DNA of 6,771 bases from Candidatus Lindowiibacteriota bacterium (GCA_023249255.1 JAHFCY010000184.1:1-6771); one strand, 5' to 3'; shown: positions 1 to 6,010, counted from the stretch's first letter. The notes: a model not told the origin generated them from the letters alone. Numbers and translations are program-made.

Positions 1-632
1 GAATGGACGTCCGCGTGTCTTGCGCCGTGCGGTTGGCCGGCAGGCGTCCCAACGGCTGGGCGATTCAGACCGACCATGGACCGTTCGAATGCGGCACGCT
101 GGTGATCGCCGCGGGCGCATGGTCGAACCTCTGCGCAACATCTGTCGGCGCAAATGTTCTGCCGATCCGGCCGACCCGCCGGCATCTCTTTCAGACTGTC
201 GCGCGGAAGGATTTCGAACAGGACGCCCCGTTCGTGTGGGACGTAACCACGGAGTGCTACGTACGGCCGGACTGCGATGGTCATCTGTTCTCGTCGGCCT
301 GCGATCAGGAACCGCACGATCCCGCCGCGCCCCTTCGCCCGGACCCGCGGCAGATTTCAACGCTGAACGAAAAAATAGCGCGGACGTTTCCGGCGCTCAA
401 GGAAATTTTGTGGCGGAGATACTGGCCCGGCACGAGGGCGCTGACACCCGATGGACGATTCGTCATCGGCGCCGATCCGGCCGCCGAGCGGCTGTTCTGG
501 GTTGCGGGTCTCGGTGGACACGGCGTGACAACGGCGCCGGCGGTCGGCCGCATCGCCGCCGAGGCCATTCTCGGAATCAGGCCGACGCCGGTGGAACTAA
601 CACCCGCGCGATTCGTTTCAAATCAGCGGTGA
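1..632 (+). CDS. FAD-dependent oxidoreductase, DAO family (5'-partial)
   Basis: This is the C-terminal part of a glycine/D-amino-acid oxidase-like flavoenzyme, a family that oxidises an amine or amino acid at FAD and passes electrons to oxygen or a quinone. About 209 residues are visible. Family members usually have about 370-430 residues and an N-terminal GxGxxG Rossmann motif, which must lie upstream, so the ATG at position 3 is probably an internal Met. Visible family marks are LVIAAGAWSN (about residues 33-42), where a strand ends at the FAD site, and the C-terminal FAD-contacting block GTRALTPDGRFVIGADP followed by FWVAGLGGHGVTTAPAVGR (about residues 143-183). The RPTRRHLFQT stretch resembles the segment after the AAGAW motif in sarcosine-oxidase-like members. 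Substrate cannot be read from this fragment. The stop TGA (630-632) lies inside the 3' end of the convergent alpha-subunit gene. No reading-frame damage is seen. Confidence 0.85.
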   Translation, partial: MDVRVSCAVRLAGRRPNGWAIQTDHGPFECGTLVIAAGAWSNLCATSVGANVLPIRPTRRHLFQTVARKDFEQDAPFVWDVTTECYVRPDCDGHLFSSACDQEPHDPAAPLRPDPRQISTLNEKIARTFPALKEILWRRYWPGTRALTPDGRFVIGADPAAERLFWVAGLGGHGVTTAPAVGRIAAEAILGIRPTPVELTPARFVSNQR

Positions 633-2722
633 AACCGGCCGCCTCGAAGGGATAACTCAACCAGATTCGGCGCGGGGGCGAACCGCCCGCCGAATTTGTC
701 GGCCAGCGCGTTCAACCGGTCCACAACCGTTCGCACTCCCCGATCGTCGGCATACCGCAACAGCCCGCCGCGAAACGGCGGAAATCCCGCGCCGAGGAGC
801 ATGCCGACGTCGACCGTATCGGCGTCGGACACGATTCCGTCACCCAGCGCGCGCGCCCCCTCGTTGACCATGCTGAGAATCAGGCGATCCGTGAGATCGA
901 CAGCCGCCATGCCTGGATCCCGCGGCAGGGCCGCGTAGATCGAACGGTCGGCGTATTTTTTGTCGCCGTCATAGAGATAAAATCCCTTCGCATTTTTCTG
1001 ACCCAATCTTTTTTCATTTCGGAACCGCTCAAAGAGCGGACACGGCGACATGCGCTCGCCGTAGGCCGCGTGCAACACCTGCGATACTTTCTCCGCGACG
1101 TCCAGTCCGACAACGTCGATGAGATGGAGCGGACCCATCGGCATCCCAAAAGCCCTCCCGGCGGCGTCAATCGACTCGATCCGGCACCCTTCGGAAAGCA
1201 GGATCACCGCCTCGTTGAGATAGGGCATGAGGATGCGGTTGACCAGAAATCCGGGACGATCGCGGACGACGATCGGCGTTTTTTTGATGTGCTTGACGAA
1301 TTCAACGGCGAACTGGCGCGTCTCATCGGACGTTTCGTCGGCGACGACGACTTCGACGAGCGGCATTTTTTCGACCGGATTGAAAAAATGCAAGCCGACG
1401 AACCGGGACCGCAGCGCGCGCCCATCAGTCATCTTCGAAATCGGCAGACTCGACGTGTTGGTCGCCAAAATCGCGCCGGCCGGCGCGGCCGCCTCAAGCT
1501 CGTCAAAGACTTTGCGTTTGAGCGCGAGATCCTCGAGCACGGCTTCGATGACGATACCGGCGCCGCGCAGAGGCTCGTAAGATAGAGCCGGAGCGACGCG
1601 AGCCATCCGATCACGCGCTTCCTCCGCGCGTATTCGCCGTTTGGCAAGTTGTCCGGAGACGGATCTGTCGATCGCCCGCAATCCTTTTTGAACGAATCCG
1701 GCCTCTACATCCTTGAGCCGGACCTTCAATCCGCACGACGCCAGATGTCCCGCGATGCCGGCGCCCATCGTCCCGGCGCCGATCACGGCGCAATTTTCGG
1801 GCATCCGAATCTGCGGCGCACCCGGCGGCAGGAGCGAAAGTTTTTTAAATTTTTCCATGAGAAAGTAAGTCCGAATGAGGTTTCGGCATTCCGGCGTACC
1901 CGGCAATTCGGCGAACTGCTCCGTTTCAGCGCGCAATCCTTCCGACAACGGCCTGCCCACTCCACGCCGGACGGCTTCGATCGCCCGAAGCGGCGCTGGA
2001 TACTGGCCGTGCGTTTTGTTCAACACGCCGCGTTTGGCCAGCGCCAGGACCAGCTCGCGCATCAGAAAAAACGGCGCCGAATGGCGGGGCATGCGCGACT
2101 TTTTTGGATGGGTCAGGACGAATAGTCTCACCTGATCTTCGAAGGTGTCGTGCGGCACGCAGCGGTCGGCCAATCCGATTTTTTCCGCGCGACGCCCGTC
2201 GATCTGCCGGCCGGTCAGGATAAGATCGAGCGCAGGCCGAAGGCCGATCAGCCGGGGCAATGTCTGCGTGCCGCCGAATCCCGGAATGATTCCAAGCTGA
2301 ACTTCCGGCAGACCGAGGCGCGTCTTCGGATGGTCGGAGACGATGCGGTAGTCGCAATACAGCGCCGCTTCCAATCCGCCGCCCAGCGCCGCGCCGGCGA
2401 TCGCGGCAAATGTCGGACAGCGGACCGTCTGAAATTTCCAGAGAATGTCCCGGCCGTGCCGCGCGAGTTGCTCCGCTTCAGCCCGGCCCGAAATGTCCGC
2501 CAGCACATGAATATCCGCTCCGGCGATGAACACGCCCGGTTTGGCGCTTTCGAGAACAATCGCAGACGGCGGCTCGCGAAACAGCCGGTCGAGGATTTCG
2601 CCAAGGTCCCGAACCGCGTCGGGCGTGAGCAGATTCACCGGTTTGTCGGGCGCGTCGAGAACGATCCGCACGATGGAACGGTGATCCCACGTTTCTTCGA
2701 CGACCCTTACGGCAGACGGCAT
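623..2722 (-). CDS. fadJ: Fatty-acid oxidation complex alpha subunit: enoyl-CoA hydratase / 3-hydroxyacyl-CoA dehydrogenase
   Basis: This bifunctional beta-oxidation enzyme hydrates trans-2-enoyl-CoA and then oxidises L-3-hydroxyacyl-CoA with NAD+. With the ATG start it has 699 residues, close to FadJ (about 714) and FadB (about 729). The N-terminal crotonase domain (about 1-190) has the oxyanion-hole segment FIAGADI, then ALGGGLEAALYCDYR and GLPEVQLGIIPGFGGT. Glu118 and Glu140 match the two catalytic glutamates of FadB. The Rossmann motif VIGAGTMGAG starts near 313, and GLHFFNPVEKMPLVEVV carries the expected catalytic His445 and Glu457. The C-terminal dehydrogenase domain follows (NRILMPYLNEA, then a second copy-like region near 610-650). 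A GTG at 2731 would add three residues, but GGAG sits 10 nt before the ATG and only 1 nt before the GTG, so ATG is preferred. It lies 1 nt after the thiolase stop. FadB is the alternative name; gene order favours FadJ. Confidence 0.95.
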   Translation of the reverse strand: MPSAVRVVEETWDHRSIVRIVLDAPDKPVNLLTPDAVRDLGEILDRLFREPPSAIVLESAKPGVFIAGADIHVLADISGRAEAEQLARHGRDILWKFQTVRCPTFAAIAGAALGGGLEAALYCDYRIVSDHPKTRLGLPEVQLGIIPGFGGTQTLPRLIGLRPALDLILTGRQIDGRRAEKIGLADRCVPHDTFEDQVRLFVLTHPKKSRMPRHSAPFFLMRELVLALAKRGVLNKTHGQYPAPLRAIEAVRRGVGRPLSEGLRAETEQFAELPGTPECRNLIRTYFLMEKFKKLSLLPPGAPQIRMPENCAVIGAGTMGAGIAGHLASCGLKVRLKDVEAGFVQKGLRAIDRSVSGQLAKRRIRAEEARDRMARVAPALSYEPLRGAGIVIEAVLEDLALKRKVFDELEAAAPAGAILATNTSSLPISKMTDGRALRSRFVGLHFFNPVEKMPLVEVVVADETSDETRQFAVEFVKHIKKTPIVVRDRPGFLVNRILMPYLNEAVILLSEGCRIESIDAAGRAFGMPMGPLHLIDVVGLDVAEKVSQVLHAAYGERMSPCPLFERFRNEKRLGQKNAKGFYLYDGDKKYADRSIYAALPRDPGMAAVDLTDRLILSMVNEGARALGDGIVSDADTVDVGMLLGAGFPPFRGGLLRYADDRGVRTVVDRLNALADKFGGRFAPAPNLVELSLRGGRFHR

Positions 2723-2723
2723 G

Positions 2724-4007
2724 TTACTCACGCTCCAGAATCAGCGCCGCGCCCTGCCCGCCGCCCACGCAGAGCGTGGCCAGACCCCGCCCGACTCGCC
2801 GGCGGTTCATTTCTTTCAGCAGGGTCAGGATCAGCCGCGCGCCCGACGCGCCAACCGGATGGCCCAGCGCAACCGCGCCGCCATTGACGTTCAGCCGGGC
2901 CGGGTCGATCTCGGACAGATACGAGCCGTCGATGTCATAGCGTTTTTGCAGTTCGGCGGACGCAAACAGTTTCAGGCACGACAGAACCTGACAGGCAAAC
3001 GCCTCGTTGATCTCAACAAGGTCGATGTCCTTCAACGGAATTTTTTCGCGCGAGAGAACTTTCGCCGCGGCAAACACGGGGCCAAGACCCATCTGATCCG
3101 GCGGACATCCCGCGTAGGCGTACGCCCGCAAATATCCGAGCGGCGCGCCGGCAGCCTTGAATTGTCCGACGTCCTGCTCGAGGCACACCAAAAGCGCACA
3201 GGCGCCGTCAGTGACCGGACAGGCGTTGCCGGCTGTGACAGTTCCGAATTTCCGGTCGAAGATCGGCCTGAGTTTTTCGAGCGCCTCCATCGTCTGATTT
3301 TCCCGGGGGCCGATGTCCTGCGTGACGGTGATGGCAGGCGTGATGACCGGCATGATTTCTTCGACCATGCGTGGGCGCGCCGCGACCGCCTTCTGGTGGC
3401 TGCCGAGCGCGAACACGTCCTGCTCGTAGCGGCTGATATGGAATTTTTTGGCAAGCACCTCGGCGGTCTGGCCCATGCCAAGTCCGCAGACCGGATCGGT
3501 GAGCCCGAGGAGAAGCCCGATGCGCGGGGAAAAATCCCGGAAGCGAAACGTCGAGAGGACGGAGACGCGCGCGCCGATCGTTCTGGCGCGTTGCAACGCC
3601 GCCATTTTTTCGGAAAAACTCTGGGGATAAAACAGCGGAATGCGGCTCATGTTTTCCGTTCCGCCGGTCAGACAGATTTTGCCGTGACCGGTGGACAGCC
3701 TGTCAAAGGCCGCCGTGACCGACTCCATGCCCGACGCGCAGTTTCGATGGACTGTCACGGCCGGCGTTTGGATCGGCAGTCCGGCCAGCAGGGCCGACAC
3801 GCGCGCGATGTTCGCCGCATCGGCCGGCTGGGCGACGTTGCCGAGGATGACCTCATCCACCCGGCCTGCATCCACGCCGGAACGGTCCAGCACCTCGCGA
3901 AACACCATCCGAGCCAGCTCCTGTGCCGGGATGTTTTTGAACGCGTCGCCTGATTTCACAAATGGCGTCCGAATGCCGGAAAGAATTGCGAGCCGGTGTT
4001 GCCCCAT
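2724..4007 (-). CDS. fadI: 3-ketoacyl-CoA thiolase / acetyl-CoA acyltransferase (beta subunit)
   Basis: This thiolase cleaves 3-ketoacyl-CoA with CoA to acetyl-CoA and a shortened acyl-CoA, the last step of each beta-oxidation cycle. From the ATG it has 427 residues. The complete catalytic set is present: nucleophile Cys90 in HRNCASGMES, NEAFA (334-338), His383 in GHPVGASGAR and the acid/base Cys413 in CVGGGQG. FRFRDFSPRIGLLLGLTDPV followed by CGLGMGQTAE (about 154-182) fills the position of the loop in E. coli FadI, and overall length (FadI is 436, FadA 387) also favours FadI/HADHB-type over FadA. The gene precedes the alpha subunit by 1 nt, the fadIJ order rather than fadBA. A TTG at 4031 would give 435 residues. 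Neither start has a good Shine-Dalgarno; ATG is chosen because homology begins at once (MGQHRLAILSGIRTPF). Substrate chain length cannot be inferred. Confidence 0.95.
   Translation of the reverse strand: MGQHRLAILSGIRTPFVKSGDAFKNIPAQELARMVFREVLDRSGVDAGRVDEVILGNVAQPADAANIARVSALLAGLPIQTPAVTVHRNCASGMESVTAAFDRLSTGHGKICLTGGTENMSRIPLFYPQSFSEKMAALQRARTIGARVSVLSTFRFRDFSPRIGLLLGLTDPVCGLGMGQTAEVLAKKFHISRYEQDVFALGSHQKAVAARPRMVEEIMPVITPAITVTQDIGPRENQTMEALEKLRPIFDRKFGTVTAGNACPVTDGACALLVCLEQDVGQFKAAGAPLGYLRAYAYAGCPPDQMGLGPVFAAAKVLSREKIPLKDIDLVEINEAFACQVLSCLKLFASAELQKRYDIDGSYLSEIDPARLNVNGGAVALGHPVGASGARLILTLLKEMNRRRVGRGLATLCVGGGQGAALILERE
2733..2736 (-). promoter_or_regulatory. Shine-Dalgarno of the alpha-subunit gene
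   Basis: The coding strand reads GGAG (plus strand CTCC) inside the last codons of the thiolase gene, 10 nt before the ATG at 2722. This decides between the ATG and the GTG at 2731, which would be only 1 nt from the motif. Ribosomes finishing the thiolase can reinitiate here, so the two subunits are probably made in a coupled way. Confidence 0.6.
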
Positions 4008-4024
4008 GGCAGGGTTTATATCAT

Positions 4025-4052
4025 AATCCAAGGATCAATTCTCAATGCTCAA
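4025..4052 (-). repeat. Four heptamer direct repeats of pattern TTGNNNN upstream of the thiolase gene
   Basis: Read on the minus strand, four adjacent heptamers each begin with TTG: TTGAGCA, TTGAGAA, TTGATCC and TTGGATT. The first three share TTGA. They lie just before the ATG of the thiolase gene, and the last one is the possible TTG start codon. A poor promoter match (TTGAGA, 17 nt, GATATA, plus-strand 4017-4045) overlaps them and would place transcription start within a few bases of the ATG. The array could be an operator for a fatty-acid-responsive regulator, or chance in a short AT-rich leader; I cannot match it to a known operator. Confidence 0.3.
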
Positions 4053-4070
4053 GTCTCGGGTTTGGAGCAT
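4045..4070. repeat. Small inverted repeat between the beta-oxidation operon and the tRNA gene
   Basis: ATGCTC (4045-4050) and GAGCAT (4065-4070) are perfect 6-bp inverted arms. Two more A:T pairs can form if one G (4064) bulges out. The repeat sits in the short divergent gap serving both the minus-strand operon and the plus-strand tRNA gene. It may be a protein-binding site or nothing; no T-tract follows, so it is not an intrinsic terminator. Confidence 0.25.
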
Positions 4071-4088
4071 CAGCGGCGAACGCGTGAT

Positions 4089-4159
4089 GCGGCTGTCGTA
4101 TAGTGGTAATACCCTAGCCTTCCAAGCTAGAGCCGCGGGTTCGATTCCCGCCAGCCGCT
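4089..4159 (+). tRNA. tRNA-Gly (anticodon UCC)
   Basis: A complete cloverleaf can be folded by eye. The acceptor stem pairs GCGGCTG (4089-4095) with CAGCCGC (4152-4158). The D stem is GTA/TAC around a loop containing GG. The anticodon stem pairs CTAGC with GCTAG around CTTCCAA, giving anticodon TCC (4121-4123), which reads GGA and probably GGG. The T stem GCGGG/CCCGC encloses TTCGATT. The discriminator is T4159, as expected for bacterial tRNA-Gly. CCA is not encoded: the sequence continues with T residues, so a CCA-adding enzyme must finish the 3' end. No integrase or duplicated 3' end is seen in the window. Confidence 0.97.
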
Positions 4160-4164
4160 TTTTT
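4159..4164 (+). terminator. T-tract directly after the tRNA
   Basis: Six T residues begin at the discriminator base and directly follow the GC-rich acceptor/T-arm. A GC-rich stem followed by a U-tract resembles an intrinsic terminator, so some transcripts may end here before the acetyltransferase gene 37 nt downstream. Alternatively the tRNA may be cotranscribed with that gene; the sequence does not settle it. Confidence 0.3.
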
Positions 4165-4201
4165 AAGGATCACAATAATATAGAGGGAAACCGATTCTAA
4201 C

Positions 4202-4675
4202 ATGAACGATCTGACCTACACGCCCATGACGGTCGACGATCTGCCCGACGTTCTCAAAATCGAGCGGGACAGTTTCGTCAACCCCTGGTCGCGGCCGATG
4301 TTCGAGCGCGACGTCCTTCACAACAAACTCGCGCACATCTTCACGGTCCGGCGCGGCGGACTTGTCATCGGCTATTTTTCTCTTTGGAAAATCGTCGACG
4401 AGGGCCATCTCGTGACGCTGGCCGTCGACCGCTCCTCGCGGGGGCACGGTCTCGGCGAATCCATTCTGCGTGAAGTCGTCCGGCTGGCCGAATCTTTGAA
4501 CATCATCCGGATCACGCTTGAAGTGCGTGAGACAAACGTCGACGCCATCCGGCTGTATCTGCGCTTTGGATTCATCAAAGCGGGCGTGCGGCTGAAGTAT
4601 TATGAGGACGGCACCCACGCCTGGATCATGGATTATCTCCTGCGGCCCGGCGCCGAGGCCGAGGCGTCCGCATGA
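4202..4675 (+). CDS. rimI: RimI-type GNAT N-acetyltransferase
   Basis: This 157-residue cytoplasmic protein is a GNAT acetyltransferase that uses acetyl-CoA. RimI acetylates the N-terminal Ala of ribosomal protein S18, and relatives acetylate other protein N-termini or lysines. PWS (28-30) is a RimI hallmark. The acetyl-CoA loop is RGHGLG (80-85), fitting R/QxxGxG. LEVRETNVDAIRLYLRFGF holds Glu107 and Tyr119, spaced exactly like the catalytic Glu103 and Tyr115 of enterobacterial RimI. GVRLKYYEDGTHAWIM matches the usual C-terminal segment. The ATG is preceded by GAGGG at a rather long 14 nt. The usual partners tsaB and tsaD are absent; instead the stop overlaps the start of the cyclic-nucleotide-binding gene (ATGA). 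The fold is certain, S18 as substrate is inference, and the neighbour suggests that activity could be cyclic-nucleotide-dependent. Confidence 0.88.
   Translation: MNDLTYTPMTVDDLPDVLKIERDSFVNPWSRPMFERDVLHNKLAHIFTVRRGGLVIGYFSLWKIVDEGHLVTLAVDRSSRGHGLGESILREVVRLAESLNIIRITLEVRETNVDAIRLYLRFGFIKAGVRLKYYEDGTHAWIMDYLLRPGAEAEASA
4661..4664 (+). promoter_or_regulatory. Shine-Dalgarno of the cyclic-nucleotide-binding protein gene
   Basis: GAGG lies within the end of the acetyltransferase gene, 7 nt before the ATG of the ATGA overlap. Its good spacing supports the start at 4672 and coupled translation of the two genes. Confidence 0.55.
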
Positions 4676-5721
4676 CCGCGTCAGAGGCGGCCGGCGCAAC
4701 GCCCGAGCCCAAGCCCCAGCCGAAACAACTTCCCCCGAATCATATTCTCTTCAGGGAAGGCGATGAGGCGCCGGATTTTTATGTCCTCCTGGCCGGCAAA
4801 CTCGCGATTTTTCGCAACCGCCAGTTTGTCCGGGCGATCGGCGGCGCGGGCGTGTTTGTCGGTGAAATGGGGACCCTGCTCGGGCACCGTCGTTCCGCCA
4901 CCGTGATCACGCTCGAACCCTCGACGCTCATTGCCATTCCGAAAAACGTCGACTCCGTCTTTCTCTTCAGGCCCGACATCGGCGAAAAACTCATCGAAAG
5001 CCTTCGGAAGCGCCTCTCCGAAACGTACGACAAATCCGAAAAACTCTGGACACGGATACTCGAGGAAATCAGCGAGATGATCGTCCTTCAGGCCGCAACC
5101 AAGCGCGCGGCGAGGAAAAATCTGTCGTTCGGCGAAGTCCAGGGCGAAAAAAACGAGGTCCGAAAAATGGTCGGCCTGGAATTTCATTCGGATCATTTCG
5201 ATTTCTCACGCTTGGACGAATTTCTCAGCCGGATGGACGTCAAGGATGAGTTCAGGCGCGGCTTCCAGGCGAAATATCCGAGATTCAAATACGTCGACTT
5301 GTCGGTCATGAAAGATCTCTGGAAAAAACGCGTTCCCGACTCCAACACCGACAAGCGCCATCACTGCGTGGATCTGGCGGCCGGTCTCAATGATCTGACC
5401 GACTTTATGACGTCCTTCGGCTCGGACGACGACGAAAAAGGTTCGGAGGAAATCGATCTGCTCGAATCGACGATCCCGCTGGACAAACGCATCGCCATGA
5501 TCCGCTCGGTCGCCCAGCGCGTCCTTGCGGCCAAAGCCGGCATCGAGGGCATGAAACGGATCAACCGGGACATCGACGTCGAATGCGAGGAGGGCGAACG
5601 CCGCCAATCGCGCACCGGACGCACCCACTTCTTCCTCGATTTCGCCAGGCGCATGGAGTTCGGACAGGCTTACGTGGACGAACTTCGACGCGAATTTTGG
5701 AACGTCTGCGTCAAGGGATGA
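4672..5721 (+). CDS. Cyclic-nucleotide-binding domain protein with unrecognised C-terminal region
   Basis: This is a 349-residue soluble protein. After a Pro/Lys-rich leader (1-20), residues about 20-115 form a CAP_ED/cNMP-binding beta-roll: LFREGDEAPDFYVLLAGKLAIF, then the phosphate-binding cassette GEMGTLLGHRRSATV (64-78). Glu65 and Arg74 align position for position with the ribose-binding Glu and phosphate-binding Arg of the PKA cassette (FGELALIYGTPRAATV), so cyclic nucleotide binding is plausible. Residues 103-150 look helical and could relay a signal. No helix-turn-helix of a CRP-type regulator and no channel, GGDEF or kinase motif is seen. The remainder (150-349) is charged, with an acidic patch near 251-267 and no membrane segment, and I recognise no family in it. 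Translation is coupled to the acetyltransferase by ATGA. I infer a sensor or regulator acting with that enzyme; the ligand is unknown. Confidence 0.8.
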   Translation: MTASEAAGATPEPKPQPKQLPPNHILFREGDEAPDFYVLLAGKLAIFRNRQFVRAIGGAGVFVGEMGTLLGHRRSATVITLEPSTLIAIPKNVDSVFLFRPDIGEKLIESLRKRLSETYDKSEKLWTRILEEISEMIVLQAATKRAARKNLSFGEVQGEKNEVRKMVGLEFHSDHFDFSRLDEFLSRMDVKDEFRRGFQAKYPRFKYVDLSVMKDLWKKRVPDSNTDKRHHCVDLAAGLNDLTDFMTSFGSDDDEKGSEEIDLLESTIPLDKRIAMIRSVAQRVLAAKAGIEGMKRINRDIDVECEEGERRQSRTGRTHFFLDFARRMEFGQAYVDELRREFWNVCVKG

Positions 5722-5764
5722 GCGGCCGAGACTTGCGCCGGACGGCGGGAATGATCTGAGGCGG

Positions 5765-5881
5765 AACAAACCGGAGCCACTGACAGACTCTCACCTACAC
5801 GCACAGACTCCCACCTTCCCAAATACAATCTGTCTGTGTCTGTGTTTGCCTGTGGATGTCTGTCTGTGGCTCCGGTTTGTT
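5765..5881. repeat. Long imperfect inverted repeat (hairpin or MITE/REP-like element)
   Basis: The outer arms 5765-5788 and 5858-5881 are complementary over 24 positions with one mismatch (5781 against 5865). The core is AACAAACCGGAGCCAC on the left and GTGGCTCCGGTTTGTT on the right. An inner stem pairs CACAGAC (5802-5808) with GTCTGTG (5832-5838). CAGAC/GTCTG units recur on both halves, giving the element a low-complexity look. A 7-bp direct repeat TGAGGCG flanks it: 5757-5763 abuts the left arm, while 5892-5898 lies 10 nt beyond the right arm. This is suggestive of, but not a clean, target-site duplication. No long T-tract follows the right arm. It may be a non-autonomous mobile or REP-like repeat, a structured RNA, or a boundary between the two gene groups. 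Confidence 0.75.
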
Positions 5882-5904
5882 TCGGCCGGTTTGAGGCGCG
5901 CTTC

Positions 5905-5933
5905 TTGACCTGCGCGACAACTTGAGCCAAAAT
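5905..5933 (+). promoter_or_regulatory. Possible sigma70-type promoter of yajC
   Basis: TTGACC (5905-5910) is 5 of 6 to the -35 consensus, followed after 17 nt by CAAAAT (5928-5933), 4 of 6 to the -10 consensus. Transcription would begin near 5940 and give a leader of about 70 nt containing the tandem repeat. The match is modest and found by eye only. Confidence 0.3.
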
Positions 5934-5956
5934 CGTGTTTTACCGATATACATGGG

Positions 5957-5978
5957 TGATGTGCAACTGATGTGCAAC
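5957..5978 (+). repeat. Perfect 11-bp tandem repeat upstream of yajC
   Basis: TGATGTGCAAC occurs twice back to back (5957-5967 and 5968-5978), about one helical turn apart. It lies 33 nt before the yajC ATG and downstream of the possible promoter. It could be a paired protein site or a leader element, or a recent slippage duplication. The second copy contains a GTG (5972) in frame with yajC. Confidence 0.7.
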
Positions 5979-5993
5979 GCACGGGAATGGATT

Positions 5994-5998
5994 GGAGG
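5994..5998 (+). promoter_or_regulatory. Shine-Dalgarno deciding the yajC start
   Basis: GGAGG ends 12 nt before the ATG at 6011. It lies downstream of the in-frame GTG (5972) and ATG (5987), so it can serve only the start at 6011. That start gives a protein of usual YajC length. Confidence 0.6.
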
Positions 5999-6010
5999 TC
6001 AGCGGTAGAC

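Larger units (their letters stand above)
5722..6010. other. 289-bp intergenic region with repeats and possible promoter
   Basis: No plausible coding region is seen between the cyclic-nucleotide-binding gene and yajC, the longest non-coding stretch in the window. It holds a long imperfect inverted repeat (5765-5881), a possible sigma70-type promoter (5905-5933), an 11-bp tandem repeat (5957-5978) and the yajC ribosome-binding site. A small GC hairpin (5736-5747) just after the upstream stop has no T-tract. Confidence 0.8.

Noticed and set aside
3-5. ATG at position 3 as the true start of the oxidoreductase
   Set aside because: The protein would lack the whole N-terminal FAD-binding Rossmann domain required by the family, so the gene most likely begins before the window.
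1278-1286. A7C run in the alpha-subunit gene resembling a programmed -1 frameshift heptamer
   Set aside because: On the coding strand the frame reads AAA AAA ACG (Lys-Lys-Thr), so the heptamer is not in the X XXY YYZ phase needed for slippage, and the conserved frame continues without interruption.
2721-3953. Long plus-strand open frame (about 410 codons) opposite the thiolase gene
   Set aside because: It is an antisense shadow of a strongly conserved thiolase in GC-rich DNA. Its translation is Arg-rich, low in recognisable motifs, and has no Shine-Dalgarno.
4163-4699. Minus-strand open frame opposite the acetyltransferase gene
   Set aside because: The opposite strand carries a complete GNAT with catalytic residues in place. 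The antisense product shows no family motif.
5736-5747. Small GC hairpin (CGCC-GGAC-GGCG) after the cyclic-nucleotide-binding gene as a terminator
   Set aside because: Only four base pairs and no T-tract follow, so it does not qualify as an intrinsic terminator.
5784-5866. Repeated CAGAC/GTCTG units as a CRISPR-like array
   Set aside because: The units are 5 nt, irregularly spaced and partly in opposite orientations, explained by the inverted repeat. There are no repeat-spacer units and no cas genes.
5972-6010. GTG at 5972 as the yajC start
   Set aside because: It lies inside the tandem repeat, while GGAGG at 5994-5998 correctly serves the ATG at 6011, which gives a normal YajC length.
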